Below, piece after piece: positions 43,543 through 51,993 of a DNA stretch of 64,000 nucleotides. Source of the DNA: Tepidamorphaceae bacterium (GTDB lineage: Bacteria > Pseudomonadota > Alphaproteobacteria > Rhizobiales > Tepidamorphaceae); NCBI GenBank assembly GCA_028279445.1, contig JANQNT010000027.1, forward strand, positions 62,001 to 126,000. Reading direction: 5' to 3'. Position numbers and translations under genes: made by a program. The notes beneath the pieces were generated by a model, which made no database searches, was not told the DNA's origin, and saw only the letters and a program-made list of their open reading frames with translations. Numbering within the stretch: the first letter of the stretch is position 1; every line of letters starts with the position of its first letter.

Positions 43543-44120
43543 GGCTGGCCACTCCCGGCTTGTTCTGATGCGTCGGCACCGCCGTCATTGGCGGCGGACA
43601 TGCGTTGAGCTTCGTTGGTATCGAGAAACGCCGTCGGATCACGCTTTTCGGGTCCCTTGTAGAGCGGATTGGCGAAACGGCGTCGATCCGGACCGAAGAA
43701 GTTGGTGGTCTTCATGAACGGCCTGGGATAGGCGATGACCGAATACAGCCGCAGATACAGGGCGCGTGCGGAGATCGGCTTGCACAGGAATTCGTGCACG
43801 CCGGCGTCGCGCGCCTCCAGGACGCGGCGCTTTTCCGCATAGCCCGACAGCATGATGATCGGCACGAACGGATTGCTGCTTTCGTCGGGCTTGCGGATGG
43901 CGCGGACCATCTCGATGCCGTTCATGCGTGGCATGGACCAGTCGGTGATGATGATGTCGGGATTGAACTGGGCGAACATGTCGAGGCCCATCTCGCCATC
44001 ATCGGCTTCGTAGACCTGACGGATGCCGAAGGCGCTCAACAAGGCATGGATGATCCGGCGCATGTAGACGTTGTCGTCCACAAGCAGCACGGAGATGTTG
44101 TTGAACGCGATCGGTTCCAT
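43539..44120 (-). CDS. Response regulator (receiver domain) with basic C-terminal tail
   Basis: This 193-residue protein has a complete receiver domain: acidic pocket DD at 15-16, phosphorylated Asp60 in ITDWSMPRMNG, Ser92 in IMLSGY and Lys114 in CKP. The remaining 65 residues form no DNA-binding or enzymatic domain; they contain FFGPDRRRF and KGPEKRDP, two basic motifs that resemble each other. It is thus a stand-alone receiver with a tail that may dock a partner. It is translationally coupled to the Hpt gene. Such pairs typically act in a phosphorelay for cell-cycle or stress control. Confidence 0.88.
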   Translation of the reverse strand: MEPIAFNNISVLLVDDNVYMRRIIHALLSAFGIRQVYEADDGEMGLDMFAQFNPDIIITDWSMPRMNGIEMVRAIRKPDESSNPFVPIIMLSGYAEKRRVLEARDAGVHEFLCKPISARALYLRLYSVIAYPRPFMKTTNFFGPDRRRFANPLYKGPEKRDPTAFLDTNEAQRMSAANDGGADASEQAGSGQP

Positions 44121-44261
44121 GCTGAGCCAGTTACAGAAAGAACGCCCACCGGTTCATCGGGCAGACAAACCGGACCCATGCTAAGCCGGCACAGTGAACA
44201 AAGTGTTTGCGGTTGTATTTCGCTCGCGCCAGTTGTGTTTGGGCGCGGCCAGCAAAAACCC

Positions 44262-45053
44262 TTAACCGAACTGCTCGTTGAGGATGCGCTCGTCGAGGCT
44301 GTGGCCCGGATCGAACAGCATCAGCGCGGAGGAGTCCTTGTCTTCCTGGATCGCGACATGGGTCACGTAGCGGATTTCCTGGTGGTCGGCGACCGCTGAC
44401 ACCGGGCGCTTTTCCGCCTCCTCAACATGGACATCGATCCGGGCCTGATTGGCCAGCAGCGCGCCGCGCCAGCGCCGGGGCCGGAACGGCGAAATCGGCG
44501 TCAGTGCCAGCAGTGGTGCCTCGATGGGAATGATGGGGCCGTGGGCGGAGAGGTTGTAGGCCGTCGAGCCGGCGGGCGTCGCCACCAGCACGCCGTCGCA
44601 AATCAGTTCCTCGAGCCGCTCCTTGCCGTCGACGCAGATGCGCAGTTTGGCGGCCTGATGGCGCTGACGCAGCAGCGAGACCTCGTTGATCGCTAACGCC
44701 TCATGACGCTTGCCGTCACTGGTGGTGGCACGCATGCGCAACGGCCGGATCACCACCGTCTCCGCCGCCGCGAGGCGGTCCTGCAGATCTTCCTCGCAGT
44801 ACTCGTTCATCAGAAAGCCGACAGAGCCGCGATTCATGCCGTAGATCGGCTTGCCTGTGTTCATGAACCGGTGCAGGCACTGCAGCATGAAGCCGTCGCC
44901 GCCGAGTGCCACGACAATGTTCGCTTCGTCGGCATCGACCGCGCCGAATTGTGCGGTCAGCCGTTCGCAGGCCTCGCGCGCCTCCTGCGCCTCGCTGGCG
45001 ACGAAGGCGATGCGCGCGGTGTGTTCCCAGGTTTGTGTCTGAGCCTGGCTCAC
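44262..45053 (-). CDS. nadK: NAD kinase
   Basis: This 263-residue enzyme makes NADP from NAD and ATP. The GGDG motif is at residues 51-54 ([14 protein letters not shown]), with [14 protein letters not shown] and [20 protein letters not shown] typical of the family. The start is GTG at 45053 with AAAGGG upstream; there is no in-frame ATG nearby. It is divergent from cutA, sharing a 95-base promoter region. Confidence 0.94.
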   Translation of the reverse strand: MSQAQTQTWEHTARIAFVASEAQEAREACERLTAQFGAVDADEANIVVALGGDGFMLQCLHRFMNTGKPIYGMNRGSVGFLMNEYCEEDLQDRLAAAETVVIRPLRMRATTSDGKRHEALAINEVSLLRQRHQAAKLRICVDGKERLEELICDGVLVATPAGSTAYNLSAHGPIIPIEAPLLALTPISPFRPRRWRGALLANQARIDVHVEEAEKRPVSAVADHQEIRYVTHVAIQEDKDSSALMLFDPGHSLDERILNEQFG

Positions 45054-45148
45054 ATTGGGCCCTTTCGCTGACGGTTTTGCCTGTTTGGCTGCCGGGCGGC
45101 ACTATATCGCCGCGCCGGAGGGAAGCGAAGAGCAGAGAGGAGCTCTCC

Positions 45149-45493
45149 ATGAACGCGGAGGTCGCGCTCAGATTCGTCTACACGACGCTTGGATCGCGCG
45201 AGGAGGCCAGCGTACTGGCCGAAACGCTCGTCTCCGCGCAGCTTGCCGCGTGCGTCAACATCGTCGGACCCATGATCTCGGTCTATCAGTGGCAGGGCGA
45301 GATCGAAAACGACGAGGAATTCGCTTTGTGGATCAAGACCACCGCCTTGCGCATCGAAGACACCCTGGCGGCGCTCGCCGACGCGCATCCCTACGACACG
45401 CCGGCGATCGCCGTGTTCGATGCCGAGCCCCACGGTGATGACTACCGCAACTGGCTGACGGCCAGCACCGGTGGGGCAGGGCAGGACAGCTAG
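45149..45493 (+). CDS. cutA: CutA divalent-ion tolerance protein
   Basis: This 114-residue trimeric protein of the CutA1 family has the conserved FVYTTLGSREEASVLAETLV, AACVNIVGPMISVYQWQGE, IKTTALRIEDTLAAL and HPYDTPAIAVF. The family was linked to copper tolerance in E. coli, but its biochemical role is unsettled. The ATG at 45149 follows AGAGAGG. It is divergent from nadK and overlaps the convergent receptor gene by four bases. Confidence 0.93.
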   Translation: MNAEVALRFVYTTLGSREEASVLAETLVSAQLAACVNIVGPMISVYQWQGEIENDEEFALWIKTTALRIEDTLAALADAHPYDTPAIAVFDAEPHGDDYRNWLTASTGGAGQDS

Positions 45494-47355
45494 TTCGCGG
45501 TTCCGATCCGGGCCGTCAGGCCGCCATAGACCGAGAAGCCGGCGGTGCCGTATCCCAGAACGGTCTCATAGTCCTCGTCGAACAGATTTACCACCCGCAC
45601 GAACGCCTCCACATCCTCGTTGACCTGGTAGGCGGCGCGTGCGTTGACGAGCAGGTAATCGTCCAGTTCAACAAACGTGCGAGTGTCGAGAACATTGGCC
45701 ACGTATGAACCGCTGAGAGAAAACGTCAGGCGGTCGGTTGCGAGAATGTCAGCCCCGAAACCGATATCGTGGCGTGGCACGCGGATCAGTCGGTTGCCGT
45801 TCGGGTCTTCGGTGTCCGTATAGGTGTACGATCCGAACAGCACCAGCCGTTCGCTCGCCCGCCAACGACCCTCAAGTTCAAAACCGGCGCGTTCTGAAAC
45901 GCCGCCGAGCTGCACGTTCATGTTGTTGATGAACTGGATCAGATTGTCCGTGTTGAGCAGGAAGTAGGTTGCAGAGAGAACAAGATCGCCGCCAAGCAGG
46001 GTCTGTTCGATGCCGATGTCGAAGCTCTCGCTTTCCTCCGGCTCCAGGTCCGGATTGCCGCCGAAGCCGAACAACTCGGACATGGACGGTGCGCGAAAAC
46101 CAGTGCCATAGCTTGTCCGCAGCAAGGTGTCGTCGTGGATCCGGTAAGCGGCCGTCAGCCGATAGGTGGCAAAGCCGCCGAAATCGGAGTGCTCGTCATA
46201 GCGCAGTGACCCGGAGAGGGCGAGGCGGTCGGTCGGCTGCCAGGACAGCGCGGTGAAACCGCCAGTGATCCGATCCTCCTCGTCGAAGCCAAAGGTGTTT
46301 TCGGCGTGTTCCTCGGTCCAGTCGGCGCCATAGGTCAGACGGGCGTCGTCATGCAGTTCGAAGCGGCCAAGGTACTCCACCTTGACCCGGCTGCCGAGGA
46401 ACGTGCTCGGTCCAAAGCCGAAGTCAGAGACCCTTTCGGATTCGAAATACTGAACGGACAGCTCGTTCCAGGCGCGGCCGTCCAGGAACGTGAACTCCGC
46501 GCCGCCGCGCACGCCGGTCAGCTTGCCCTGGGTGTTCTCCACCAGACCATCCTGCAAGGTCGGGAACGTGGTGTCGAATTCCAGGTCGTAGTCGGTGTGG
46601 CGGGCGGCGGCGAACAGCTTGAAGGTCTCGGTGATGTTGAGCGTGCCCTTGGCTGAAACGGTGGTGTTCCGGTAGCCGTCATCCTCGGTGTTTCCGTTCC
46701 GCTCGTTGGCCGAAGAAAACCCTTCAGTGTCATAATGTTGTGCGCTGACGGTTATTCCACCGCGTTCGTTCCCGGCCGAGGCGGTCACGCTGCCACGCCC
46801 GGTGTCGAAGGAGCCGCCTTCCGCGGATGCGCGCACGCTGTAGCCGTCACGCGCCGACTTGGTGGTAATATCGATGACACCGCCCACGGCCTCGCCGCCA
46901 TAGAGTGCGCTTTGCGAGCCGCGCAGCACCTCGATGCGCTCGATGTCGCCGACAAGCAGGTGTTCCAGTTGCGGCGCGGTTTTCGGCAGCGAGGGATCGG
47001 AAATCTCGATGCCGTCGATGCGCACCTGGATGTACTCCTGGGTAGCGCCGCGGATGCTGATTGTCGATTGCGACCCTGGGGTTCCGGTCTGCGAGATGTT
47101 CACGCCGGGAACGCGGTTGAGGTAGTCGATCAGCCGTATCTGGCCTTCCTTCTCCAGGTCCTCGCTGGTCAGCACCGTGACCGAGGAGCCGACGGTGTCG
47201 CGTTCGGCTTCGCCGCGGCTGGCGCTGACGACGATGGTCGAGAGCAGGGTGCTGTCCTGCGCCACCGCTGGTGACGGCGCGTTTGCCGCCAGTAGCGCGA
47301 ATGTGGAAACGGCTGTGATACGGGCCGCAATGCGGCCGTTGGTCAGTGTGGTCAT
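45490..47355 (-). CDS. btuB: TonB-dependent vitamin B12 receptor, BtuB-like
   Basis: This 621-residue outer-membrane receptor has a signal peptide (MTTLTNGRIAARITAVSTFA through APSPAVAQ), a TonB-box-like STIVVSASR, a plug domain (RLIDYLNRVPGVNISQTG, and a later RIEVLRGSQSALYGGEAVGG) and a long barrel ending GGLTARIGTAN. The B12 assignment comes from an adenosylcobalamin riboswitch about 208 bases upstream of its start and from overall resemblance to BtuB. The ATG at 47355 is preferred over one ten codons earlier. No BtuF/BtuC/BtuD genes are in the window. The gene is convergent with cutA and overlaps it by four bases. Confidence 0.9.
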   Translation of the reverse strand: MTTLTNGRIAARITAVSTFALLAANAPSPAVAQDSTLLSTIVVSASRGEAERDTVGSSVTVLTSEDLEKEGQIRLIDYLNRVPGVNISQTGTPGSQSTISIRGATQEYIQVRIDGIEISDPSLPKTAPQLEHLLVGDIERIEVLRGSQSALYGGEAVGGVIDITTKSARDGYSVRASAEGGSFDTGRGSVTASAGNERGGITVSAQHYDTEGFSSANERNGNTEDDGYRNTTVSAKGTLNITETFKLFAAARHTDYDLEFDTTFPTLQDGLVENTQGKLTGVRGGAEFTFLDGRAWNELSVQYFESERVSDFGFGPSTFLGSRVKVEYLGRFELHDDARLTYGADWTEEHAENTFGFDEEDRITGGFTALSWQPTDRLALSGSLRYDEHSDFGGFATYRLTAAYRIHDDTLLRTSYGTGFRAPSMSELFGFGGNPDLEPEESESFDIGIEQTLLGGDLVLSATYFLLNTDNLIQFINNMNVQLGGVSERAGFELEGRWRASERLVLFGSYTYTDTEDPNGNRLIRVPRHDIGFGADILATDRLTFSLSGSYVANVLDTRTFVELDDYLLVNARAAYQVNEDVEAFVRVVNLFDEDYETVLGYGTAGFSVYGGLTARIGTAN

Positions 47356-47562
47356 CGATGCCCCCGTCGTGCGCGTATCGCGCATTCAAGTCCGCCATGC
47401 GTGGCGGAACCGTTGCGGTTGGGCCGATGACAGTGTCGGGCGAGCGCATGTCGGCCATGGCGCGTTGCCCGAACCGATGCCGGCCCGGCCAAATCACCAC
47501 AACGACGGGCTGTCCTGAGAAAGACGGCTCGATCGCTCACGCGCGCCCCGCACGTGAAACGG

Positions 47563-47778
47563 GTGATGCCGAGAGGGCCGGTCTCCTGGCTCGCGGGTCA
47601 CTGCCGGTCGCCGCCTTCCCGACCAGATCACGATCGCATTGATCGCCAAAGGTCAGTGGCTTGTTGGCTCCGGCTCGCCGCATACAGTTGCGGGGGCAGC
47701 CACGGTTTTGCCGCCGGACGCGTCAGAAAACTGTCGCGACAGACGGGTCCGTTGTTCCCTTTGACGGCCCGGCACTGG
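47563..47778 (-). promoter_or_regulatory. Cobalamin riboswitch
   Basis: On the minus strand the leader has GTGCCGGGCC (P1, 47775-47766), AAAGGGAACAACGG, the B12 box GGCTGCCCCCGCAACTGTA (around 47683-47701), and GAGCCAGGAGACCGGCC (47575-47592) with GGCAT closing P1. These are the hallmarks of the adenosylcobalamin class. It lies upstream of the btuB-like receptor in the correct orientation, so repression by high B12 is predicted. The 617-base region from 47356 to 47972 holds this element, the receptor leader and the promoter of the DUF4864 gene. Confidence 0.93.
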
Positions 47779-47972
47779 TTACGCCGCATATCGGCAGCGA
47801 GTCCTGGCCAGCGATCATCACCCTCAGGGGCCGTCAACGCCCAATCGGTACGTCGCATGATTACGGGCAAGCCATCGGCCGGTCAATGACCAAGGAGATG
47901 ATGTTCGACGGCATCCGCAGGCAAGGCGGGTGCGTATCTTCTTCTGTAGGGTTAACGAAAGGCGCGGGCACG

Positions 47973-48407
47973 ATGCGCAGTTTGCCGACCGGTCACCGGC
48001 TGACGGTTGTGGTCATGCTCCTGGTGCTGGCCTGGCTGCCTCTTGCGGCACAAGCCAGCGAGGAGGCGCAGCATGAGGTGCGCGCGACCATCGAGGCGCA
48101 GATCGATGCGTTCCGCCGTGATGACGCGGACGTCGCGTACAGCTATGCCGCACCTTCGATCAAGTCGATGTTCCCGGATCCCAACGCTTTCCTGGAGATG
48201 GTCAAGCGCGGCTACCGGCCGGTCTACAGGCCGCAGTCCTACACATTCGGGCGCTTTGCGGAACGCGACGGGACCTATTTCCAGCAGGTGGCGCTGGTGG
48301 GTCCCGACGGCCTTGCCTACGTCGCGCTGTACACGCTCGAACGGGCCGGCGAGGGCTTGGTGATCACCGGTTGCGTGTTGCGCCGGGTGCCGGAGCGCAC
48401 GCTCTGA
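47973..48407 (+). CDS. DUF4864-family exported protein
   Basis: This 144-residue protein has a signal peptide (MRSLPTGHRLTVVVMLLVLA, then WLPLAAQA) and a small alpha+beta domain with IEAQIDAFRRDDADVAYSYA, then APSIKSMFPDPNAFLEMVKR and YRPVYRPQSYTFGRF. It matches the DUF4864 family, whose fold resembles the NTF2/SnoaL group; no function is known. The ATG at 47973 is used because it begins the signal peptide. It is divergent from the riboswitch transcript. Confidence 0.82.
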   Translation: MRSLPTGHRLTVVVMLLVLAWLPLAAQASEEAQHEVRATIEAQIDAFRRDDADVAYSYAAPSIKSMFPDPNAFLEMVKRGYRPVYRPQSYTFGRFAERDGTYFQQVALVGPDGLAYVALYTLERAGEGLVITGCVLRRVPERTL

Positions 48408-48523
48408 GCGTGCGGAATATCGAAACTCTGACTATGGTTTGACCGTAGGCGATCCGATTTTTCTCTGTATTTTATCGAAATCGGGCCTAAATAACGGCTC
48501 GGAACTATAATGCGACGCCGTTC

Positions 48524-48754
48524 ATGATCGTCTGCCATTGCAACTTCATCACACACGACGAAATCCGTGCGGCCATCCGTGAGCTGCGCGATGCGGACCC
48601 GTATCGCGTCATCATTCCGGGTCTCGTCTACCACCGGCTTGGCAAGCGTGGGCGCTGCTGTGGCTGCTTTCCGCATGTGATCGAGATGATCATCGCCGAG
48701 AACGAGGGTGAACTCGTCGATAGCGATGTCATGCCCATGCAGGAAACCGGTTGA
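48524..48754 (+). CDS. bfd: Bacterioferritin-associated ferredoxin-like [2Fe-2S] protein
   Basis: This 76-residue protein has the Bfd cysteine pattern CxC (Cys4, Cys6) and CCGC (Cys45, Cys48), which binds one [2Fe-2S] cluster. In Pseudomonas and E. coli Bfd reduces the ferric core of bacterioferritin to release iron, and here the bacterioferritin gene follows directly (73 bases). The spacing between the cysteine pairs (39 residues) is longer than in E. coli Bfd (about 32), from memory. The ATG at 48524 is clear, and the 115-base upstream region holds no obvious iron box. Confidence 0.88.
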   Translation: MIVCHCNFITHDEIRAAIRELRDADPYRVIIPGLVYHRLGKRGRCCGCFPHVIEMIIAENEGELVDSDVMPMQETG

Positions 48755-48759
48755 CGTGT

Positions 48760-48777
48760 ATTAGAATTGTTCTAAAT
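48760..48777. promoter_or_regulatory. Iron control element (ICE-like), probable Irr site
   Basis: ATTAGAATTGTTCTAAAT is an inverted repeat (TTAGAA-TTG-TTCTAA) that matches the Irr iron control element of alphaproteobacteria (TTTAGAA-N3-TTCTAAA). It lies 51 bases before the bfr start. Irr represses bacterioferritin in iron-poor cells in Bradyrhizobium and relatives, so the same control is predicted here. An irr gene is not in the window. Confidence 0.75.
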
Positions 48778-48827
48778 TACCCTTCATCAGATTCCAAGAA
48801 TCGTCCGCTTAGCAGGAGACTCTTGCC

Positions 48828-49313
48828 ATGAAGGGCAGCAAAAAAGTCATCGAACGCCTGAATGAGGCGCTTTTTCTCGAATTGGGGGCCATCAATCAGT
48901 ACTGGTTGCATTACCGGCTGCTGAACGATTGGGGCTTCGCGAAGCTCGCCGCGAAGGAGCGCGAGGAATCGCTTGAGGAGATGGAGCACGCCGACAAGCT
49001 GATCGACCGCATCATCTTCCTCGAAGGCCATCCCAACCTCCAGTCGGTCGCGCCGCTGCGCATCGGCCAGAACGTCAAGGAAGTGCTGGAGGCTGACCTC
49101 GCCGGCGAATACGACGCGCGTGAGAGCTACTCGAAATCGCGGCAGATCTGCCATGACGAAGGCGATATCGTGTCGATGAAGATCTTCGAGGAACTGCTGC
49201 AGGACGAGGAGGGTCATATCGACTTCCTCGAGACCCAGCTCGAACTGCTCGAGAAGATCGGCGAGGCGAAGTACGGCCAGCTCAATGCGGCTGCCGCAGA
49301 CGCCGCCGAGTAA
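48828..49313 (+). CDS. bfr: Bacterioferritin
   Basis: This 161-residue haem-containing ferritin stores iron. The ferroxidase and haem residues fall at E. coli positions: Glu18, Glu51, His54 and haem ligand Met52 in [14 protein letters not shown], with the second Glu-His set in [10 protein letters not shown]. The ATG at 48828 begins [20 protein letters not shown], the usual start. It follows bfd and an ICE-like site, and a strong hairpin ends the transcript. Confidence 0.96.
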   Translation: MKGSKKVIERLNEALFLELGAINQYWLHYRLLNDWGFAKLAAKEREESLEEMEHADKLIDRIIFLEGHPNLQSVAPLRIGQNVKEVLEADLAGEYDARESYSKSRQICHDEGDIVSMKIFEELLQDEEGHIDFLETQLELLEKIGEAKYGQLNAAAADAAE

Positions 49314-49339
49314 GACCGCTACCTGCAGCAACCACGATC

Positions 49340-49397
49340 AACGCCCGACGGATTCGTTTTCCGTGCAAGAACGGGGATCGGAATCCGTCGGGCGTTT
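49340..49397 (+). terminator. Terminator hairpin after bfr
   Basis: AACGCCCGACGGATTC (49340-49355) is a perfect reverse complement of 49381-49396, with a 25-base loop and TTT after it. The stem is strong although the T-tract is short, so it most likely ends the bfr transcript. Confidence 0.75.
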
Positions 49398-49484
49398 CTG
49401 GTTAGCGAATCCCTTACCGCATCGATCGGTTTTGCCGGAGTTTCGACAAGAGTATCTTCGGGGCTTCGCCGTACCCTTCCGACC

Positions 49485-49649
49485 ATGCGGAAGTACTACA
49501 CATTGTCGATCGGGCTCGCCGCCGTGCTGGCATTCGATGCCGCGTTTCTGAACGGCGAGTTGCTGCATGCCTTCATGACCGAGGCCGCGGAGCAGGGCTA
49601 CAAGTTCCGCGCGAGCGTCGGCCGTATCACCGAAAAGCTGTTTTTATAG
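49485..49649 (+). CDS. Short protein with a hydrophobic N terminus (54 residues)
   Basis: I do not know a family for this frame. It codes 54 residues beginning MRKYYTLSIGLAAVLAFDAA, so a signal or membrane anchor is likely, followed by a charged amphipathic segment (EAAEQGYKFRASVGRITEK). It has its own ATG, no stop in 54 codons, and a TAG at 49647. Codon use looks coding (G/C third bases). The start follows CCTTCCGACC, a poor ribosome-binding site. It stands alone between the bfr terminator and the DUF1295 gene, so its reality is probable but not certain. Confidence 0.5.
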   Translation: MRKYYTLSIGLAAVLAFDAAFLNGELLHAFMTEAAEQGYKFRASVGRITEKLFL

Positions 49650-49727
49650 GTTCTCACCTCACGCCGACGCTGGACACCTGGGTTGCGCCTGACGCAGGTT
49701 GTCCGTCCGGTCGGCGGGGGCGTTGTC

Positions 49728-50618
49728 ATGACCAAGAGTGCGGTGCGACAGGCATCCTGGCGCGATCGGCGATGGGCGCCGGTGGCCGTGTGCCTGCCCG
49801 CCTATGCGCTGGCCGTGGCAGTGGCCGCGGTGACAGTGGTTGTGTGTCACGACCTGCACCCAGTAGCTGGCGTTCTTCTGGCGAACGTGGCGGCAACGCT
49901 GACGGTCTTTCTCTTTGCCACGGCGCTCGGCAATGCCTCGATCTACGATCCCTACTGGAGCGTTGCGCCGCCGATCGCCCTTGCCTGGTGGATGATGGCG
50001 GACGGCGAGGCGAGCGGCCGGGAGCTGATCTGCCTTGCGCTGGTTCTGGCCTGGTCGGTGCGGCTGACCTGGAACTGCTTCTACCGCTGGACCAGCCTCC
50101 GGCAGGAGGACTTTCGCTATGTCGATCTGCGCGCGCGCACCGGCAGGGCGTTTCCGTTGGTCAATCTGCTCGGCATTGAGCTGTTCCCCACCCTGCTTGT
50201 GTTTCTCGGCTGCCTGCCGCTTTACGCCGTCAGCGCGTCGCAGGCTCCGCTGGGTGTGATCGATGCGCTGGCGATCCTGGTGACCGCGGGCGCCATCGTC
50301 ATCGAGGCGGTTGCCGATCTGCAGTTGCACCGCTTTCTGCGTCGGCGCACCGATAGCAATGCCATCTGTCGCGATGGCCTTTGGTCGCGTTCGCAGCATC
50401 CCAACTATTTTGGCGAACTCGCTTTCTGGTGGGGTTTGTGGCTGTTCGGCCTGGCCGCCGGCACCGCCTGGGTATGGACGGGCGTCGGGGCGTTGGCGAT
50501 GACGACGCTGTTTGTCTTCATTTCCGTGCCGATGATGCTGGCGCGCAAACGCAAGCGCCATGCGGACTACGATGCGCGCACGGCGGGCATTCCGGTTCTG
50601 CTGCCACGCATCCGTTGA
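49728..50618 (+). CDS. DUF1295-family membrane protein (steroid 5-alpha reductase-like)
   Basis: This 296-residue multi-pass membrane protein has the DUF1295/steroid reductase C-terminal signature GLWSRSQHPNYFGELAFWWG, followed by DYDARTAGIPVLLPRI. About seven hydrophobic segments span most of the length. Relatives reduce double bonds with NADPH, but no bacterial member of this group has a settled substrate. The ATG at 49728 is used; upstream in-frame sequence is unlikely to be translated. It is isolated, with the HAD gene 130 bases downstream. Confidence 0.85.
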   Translation: MTKSAVRQASWRDRRWAPVAVCLPAYALAVAVAAVTVVVCHDLHPVAGVLLANVAATLTVFLFATALGNASIYDPYWSVAPPIALAWWMMADGEASGRELICLALVLAWSVRLTWNCFYRWTSLRQEDFRYVDLRARTGRAFPLVNLLGIELFPTLLVFLGCLPLYAVSASQAPLGVIDALAILVTAGAIVIEAVADLQLHRFLRRRTDSNAICRDGLWSRSQHPNYFGELAFWWGLWLFGLAAGTAWVWTGVGALAMTTLFVFISVPMMLARKRKRHADYDARTAGIPVLLPRIR

Positions 50619-50695
50619 TCGCCCGCGTGCGGCGATGAACCGGTCCGTCTCGCCATGTTGCGCGCTCTCGTGCTGAAATGCGGTCCTGGAGCGCG

Positions 50696-50757
50696 ATTGC
50701 GCGATCGGCCGCGCAGGCGTCGAGCGTAGCGAGATTGACGTGAGCGGAATGAAGCCA
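50696..50757. repeat. Reverse copy of the TCCGCTCACG repeat
   Basis: Read in reverse this region starts GGCTTCATTCCGCTCACG and continues with ATCTCGCTACGCTCG, resembling the unit at 25301-25348. The start codons of the HAD gene (GTG 50740 and ATG 50749) fall inside it, so the 5' end of that gene may have been formed by the repeat. Confidence 0.5.
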
Positions 50758-51522
50758 CGCTACAAGGGACTGCTGATCGATCTCGGTGGTGTCGTCTATG
50801 AGGGCGATGCACTGATCGCCGGGGCCGGCGAAGCGCTCGCCATGCTGCGCGAGGCCAGCATCGCGGTGCGTTTCCTGACCAACACCACCAGCCGTCCGCT
50901 CGATGCCATCCTGGAAAAACTCGACCGCCTTGGGCTCAAGGTCAGCGCTTCAGAGGTCTTCACACCGGTGCTGGCGGCGCGGAACTACCTGCGCCAGCAC
51001 GGCCTGATGCCGTATCTGCTGGTTCATCCTTCGCTGACGCCTGAGTTCGGCGATCTTCCGGCCGGCGCGGGGCGTGCCGTGGTCATCGCCGATGCACGCG
51101 ACGATTTCACCTACGCCAACCTGAACGCGGCACTGCGGCAGTTGCTGGATGGGGCGGGGCTGATCGCGTTGGCCAGGAACCGGGTCTTTCGCGACGACGA
51201 CGGCGGGCTCAGCCTCGACGTGGGCGCGTTCGTGGCGGCGCTCGAATATGCCAGCGGCCGCGAGGCGGTGGTGCTTGGCAAGCCGTCACCGGCCTTCTTC
51301 CATCTTGCCGTCGATGACATGGGGCTGGTGCCGGACGACGTGGCGATGGTCGGCGATGACGCGGAATTCGATGTGGCGGCCGCGATCACCGCGGGCCTCG
51401 ACGGCTATCTGGTGCGCACGGGCAAGTGGCATCCGGGCGTGACTGACGGCATCGATCCCTTGCCCACCGGCGAATGCGACGATCTGCTCGCCGTCGCTGC
51501 AGTAATCTGCGGCGCGCAGTAA
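50749..51522 (+). CDS. HAD-superfamily phosphatase, LHPP/HDHD2-like
   Basis: This protein of about 257 residues is a HAD class II phosphatase: LLIDLGGVVYEGDALIAGAG (motif I), FLTNTTSRPLDAIL (motif II), VVLGKPSPAFFHLAVDDMG (motif III) and MVGDDAEFDVAAAITAGLDG (motif IV). Motif I reads DLGG, without the usual second Asp; the LHPP/HDHD2 branch has DxSG there, so this fits the family. LHPP acts on phosphohistidine, phospholysine or pyrophosphate. The ATG at 50749 is chosen; GTG at 50740 is in frame. Both lie in a dispersed repeat. Confidence 0.86.
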   Translation: MKPRYKGLLIDLGGVVYEGDALIAGAGEALAMLREASIAVRFLTNTTSRPLDAILEKLDRLGLKVSASEVFTPVLAARNYLRQHGLMPYLLVHPSLTPEFGDLPAGAGRAVVIADARDDFTYANLNAALRQLLDGAGLIALARNRVFRDDDGGLSLDVGAFVAALEYASGREAVVLGKPSPAFFHLAVDDMGLVPDDVAMVGDDAEFDVAAAITAGLDGYLVRTGKWHPGVTDGIDPLPTGECDDLLAVAAVICGAQ

Positions 51523-51603
51523 CGCCGCCCGGCGCGAATCCCCTTATACTGCACGCAAAGGTTGCTTTTTCGGGCGATTGCGACCGCCGGGAATGGGAGA
51601 CGC

Positions 51604-51981
51604 ATGGTGAGCGATGACCTAGATTTTCCGTGGCTGATCAGCGATGAGCACGACGTTGAGGCTTATCAGGCCGGCGCGGCCATCTTCCGCGAGGGAGAGC
51701 TGGGCGAGTTGATGTACGTCGTGCGCAGCGGCGAGATCGATATCTCGGTGCAGGGCGTGGCCGTGGAAAGCGTCGGCCGTGGCCGGGTCTTCGGCGAGAT
51801 GGCGCTGATCGACGGGGCGCCGCGCAGCGCGACGGCCACCGCACGCACGGACGCGGAGGTGCTGCCGGTCGACCGGCGCAAGTTCGTCTTCCTGGTGCAT
51901 CAGACGCCGTTCTTCGCGCTCGACGTGATGCGCACGCTGGCCGACCGCCTGCGGGCCATGAACGAGCGGCTGGCCGGCTAG
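51604..51981 (+). CDS. Cyclic nucleotide-binding (Crp/Fnr-type) domain protein
   Basis: This 125-residue protein consists of one cyclic nucleotide-binding domain: EGELGELMYVVRSGEIDISV, GRVFGEMALIDGAPRSATAT (the phosphate-binding cassette with Glu and Arg) and a C-terminal helix. There is no DNA-binding or enzymatic domain. It probably senses cAMP or a related ligand for an unknown partner. The ATG at 51604 follows GGAATGGGAG. It is convergent with the quinone oxidoreductase gene, with 12 bases between the stops. Confidence 0.87.
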   Translation: MVSDDLDFPWLISDEHDVEAYQAGAAIFREGELGELMYVVRSGEIDISVQGVAVESVGRGRVFGEMALIDGAPRSATATARTDAEVLPVDRRKFVFLVHQTPFFALDVMRTLADRLRAMNERLAG

Positions 51982-51993
51982 AGAAACCCAGCT

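Noticed and set aside
50749-51522. Inactive HAD phosphatase because motif I lacks the second Asp
   Set aside because: The LHPP/HDHD2 branch normally lacks it, so this is a family trait.
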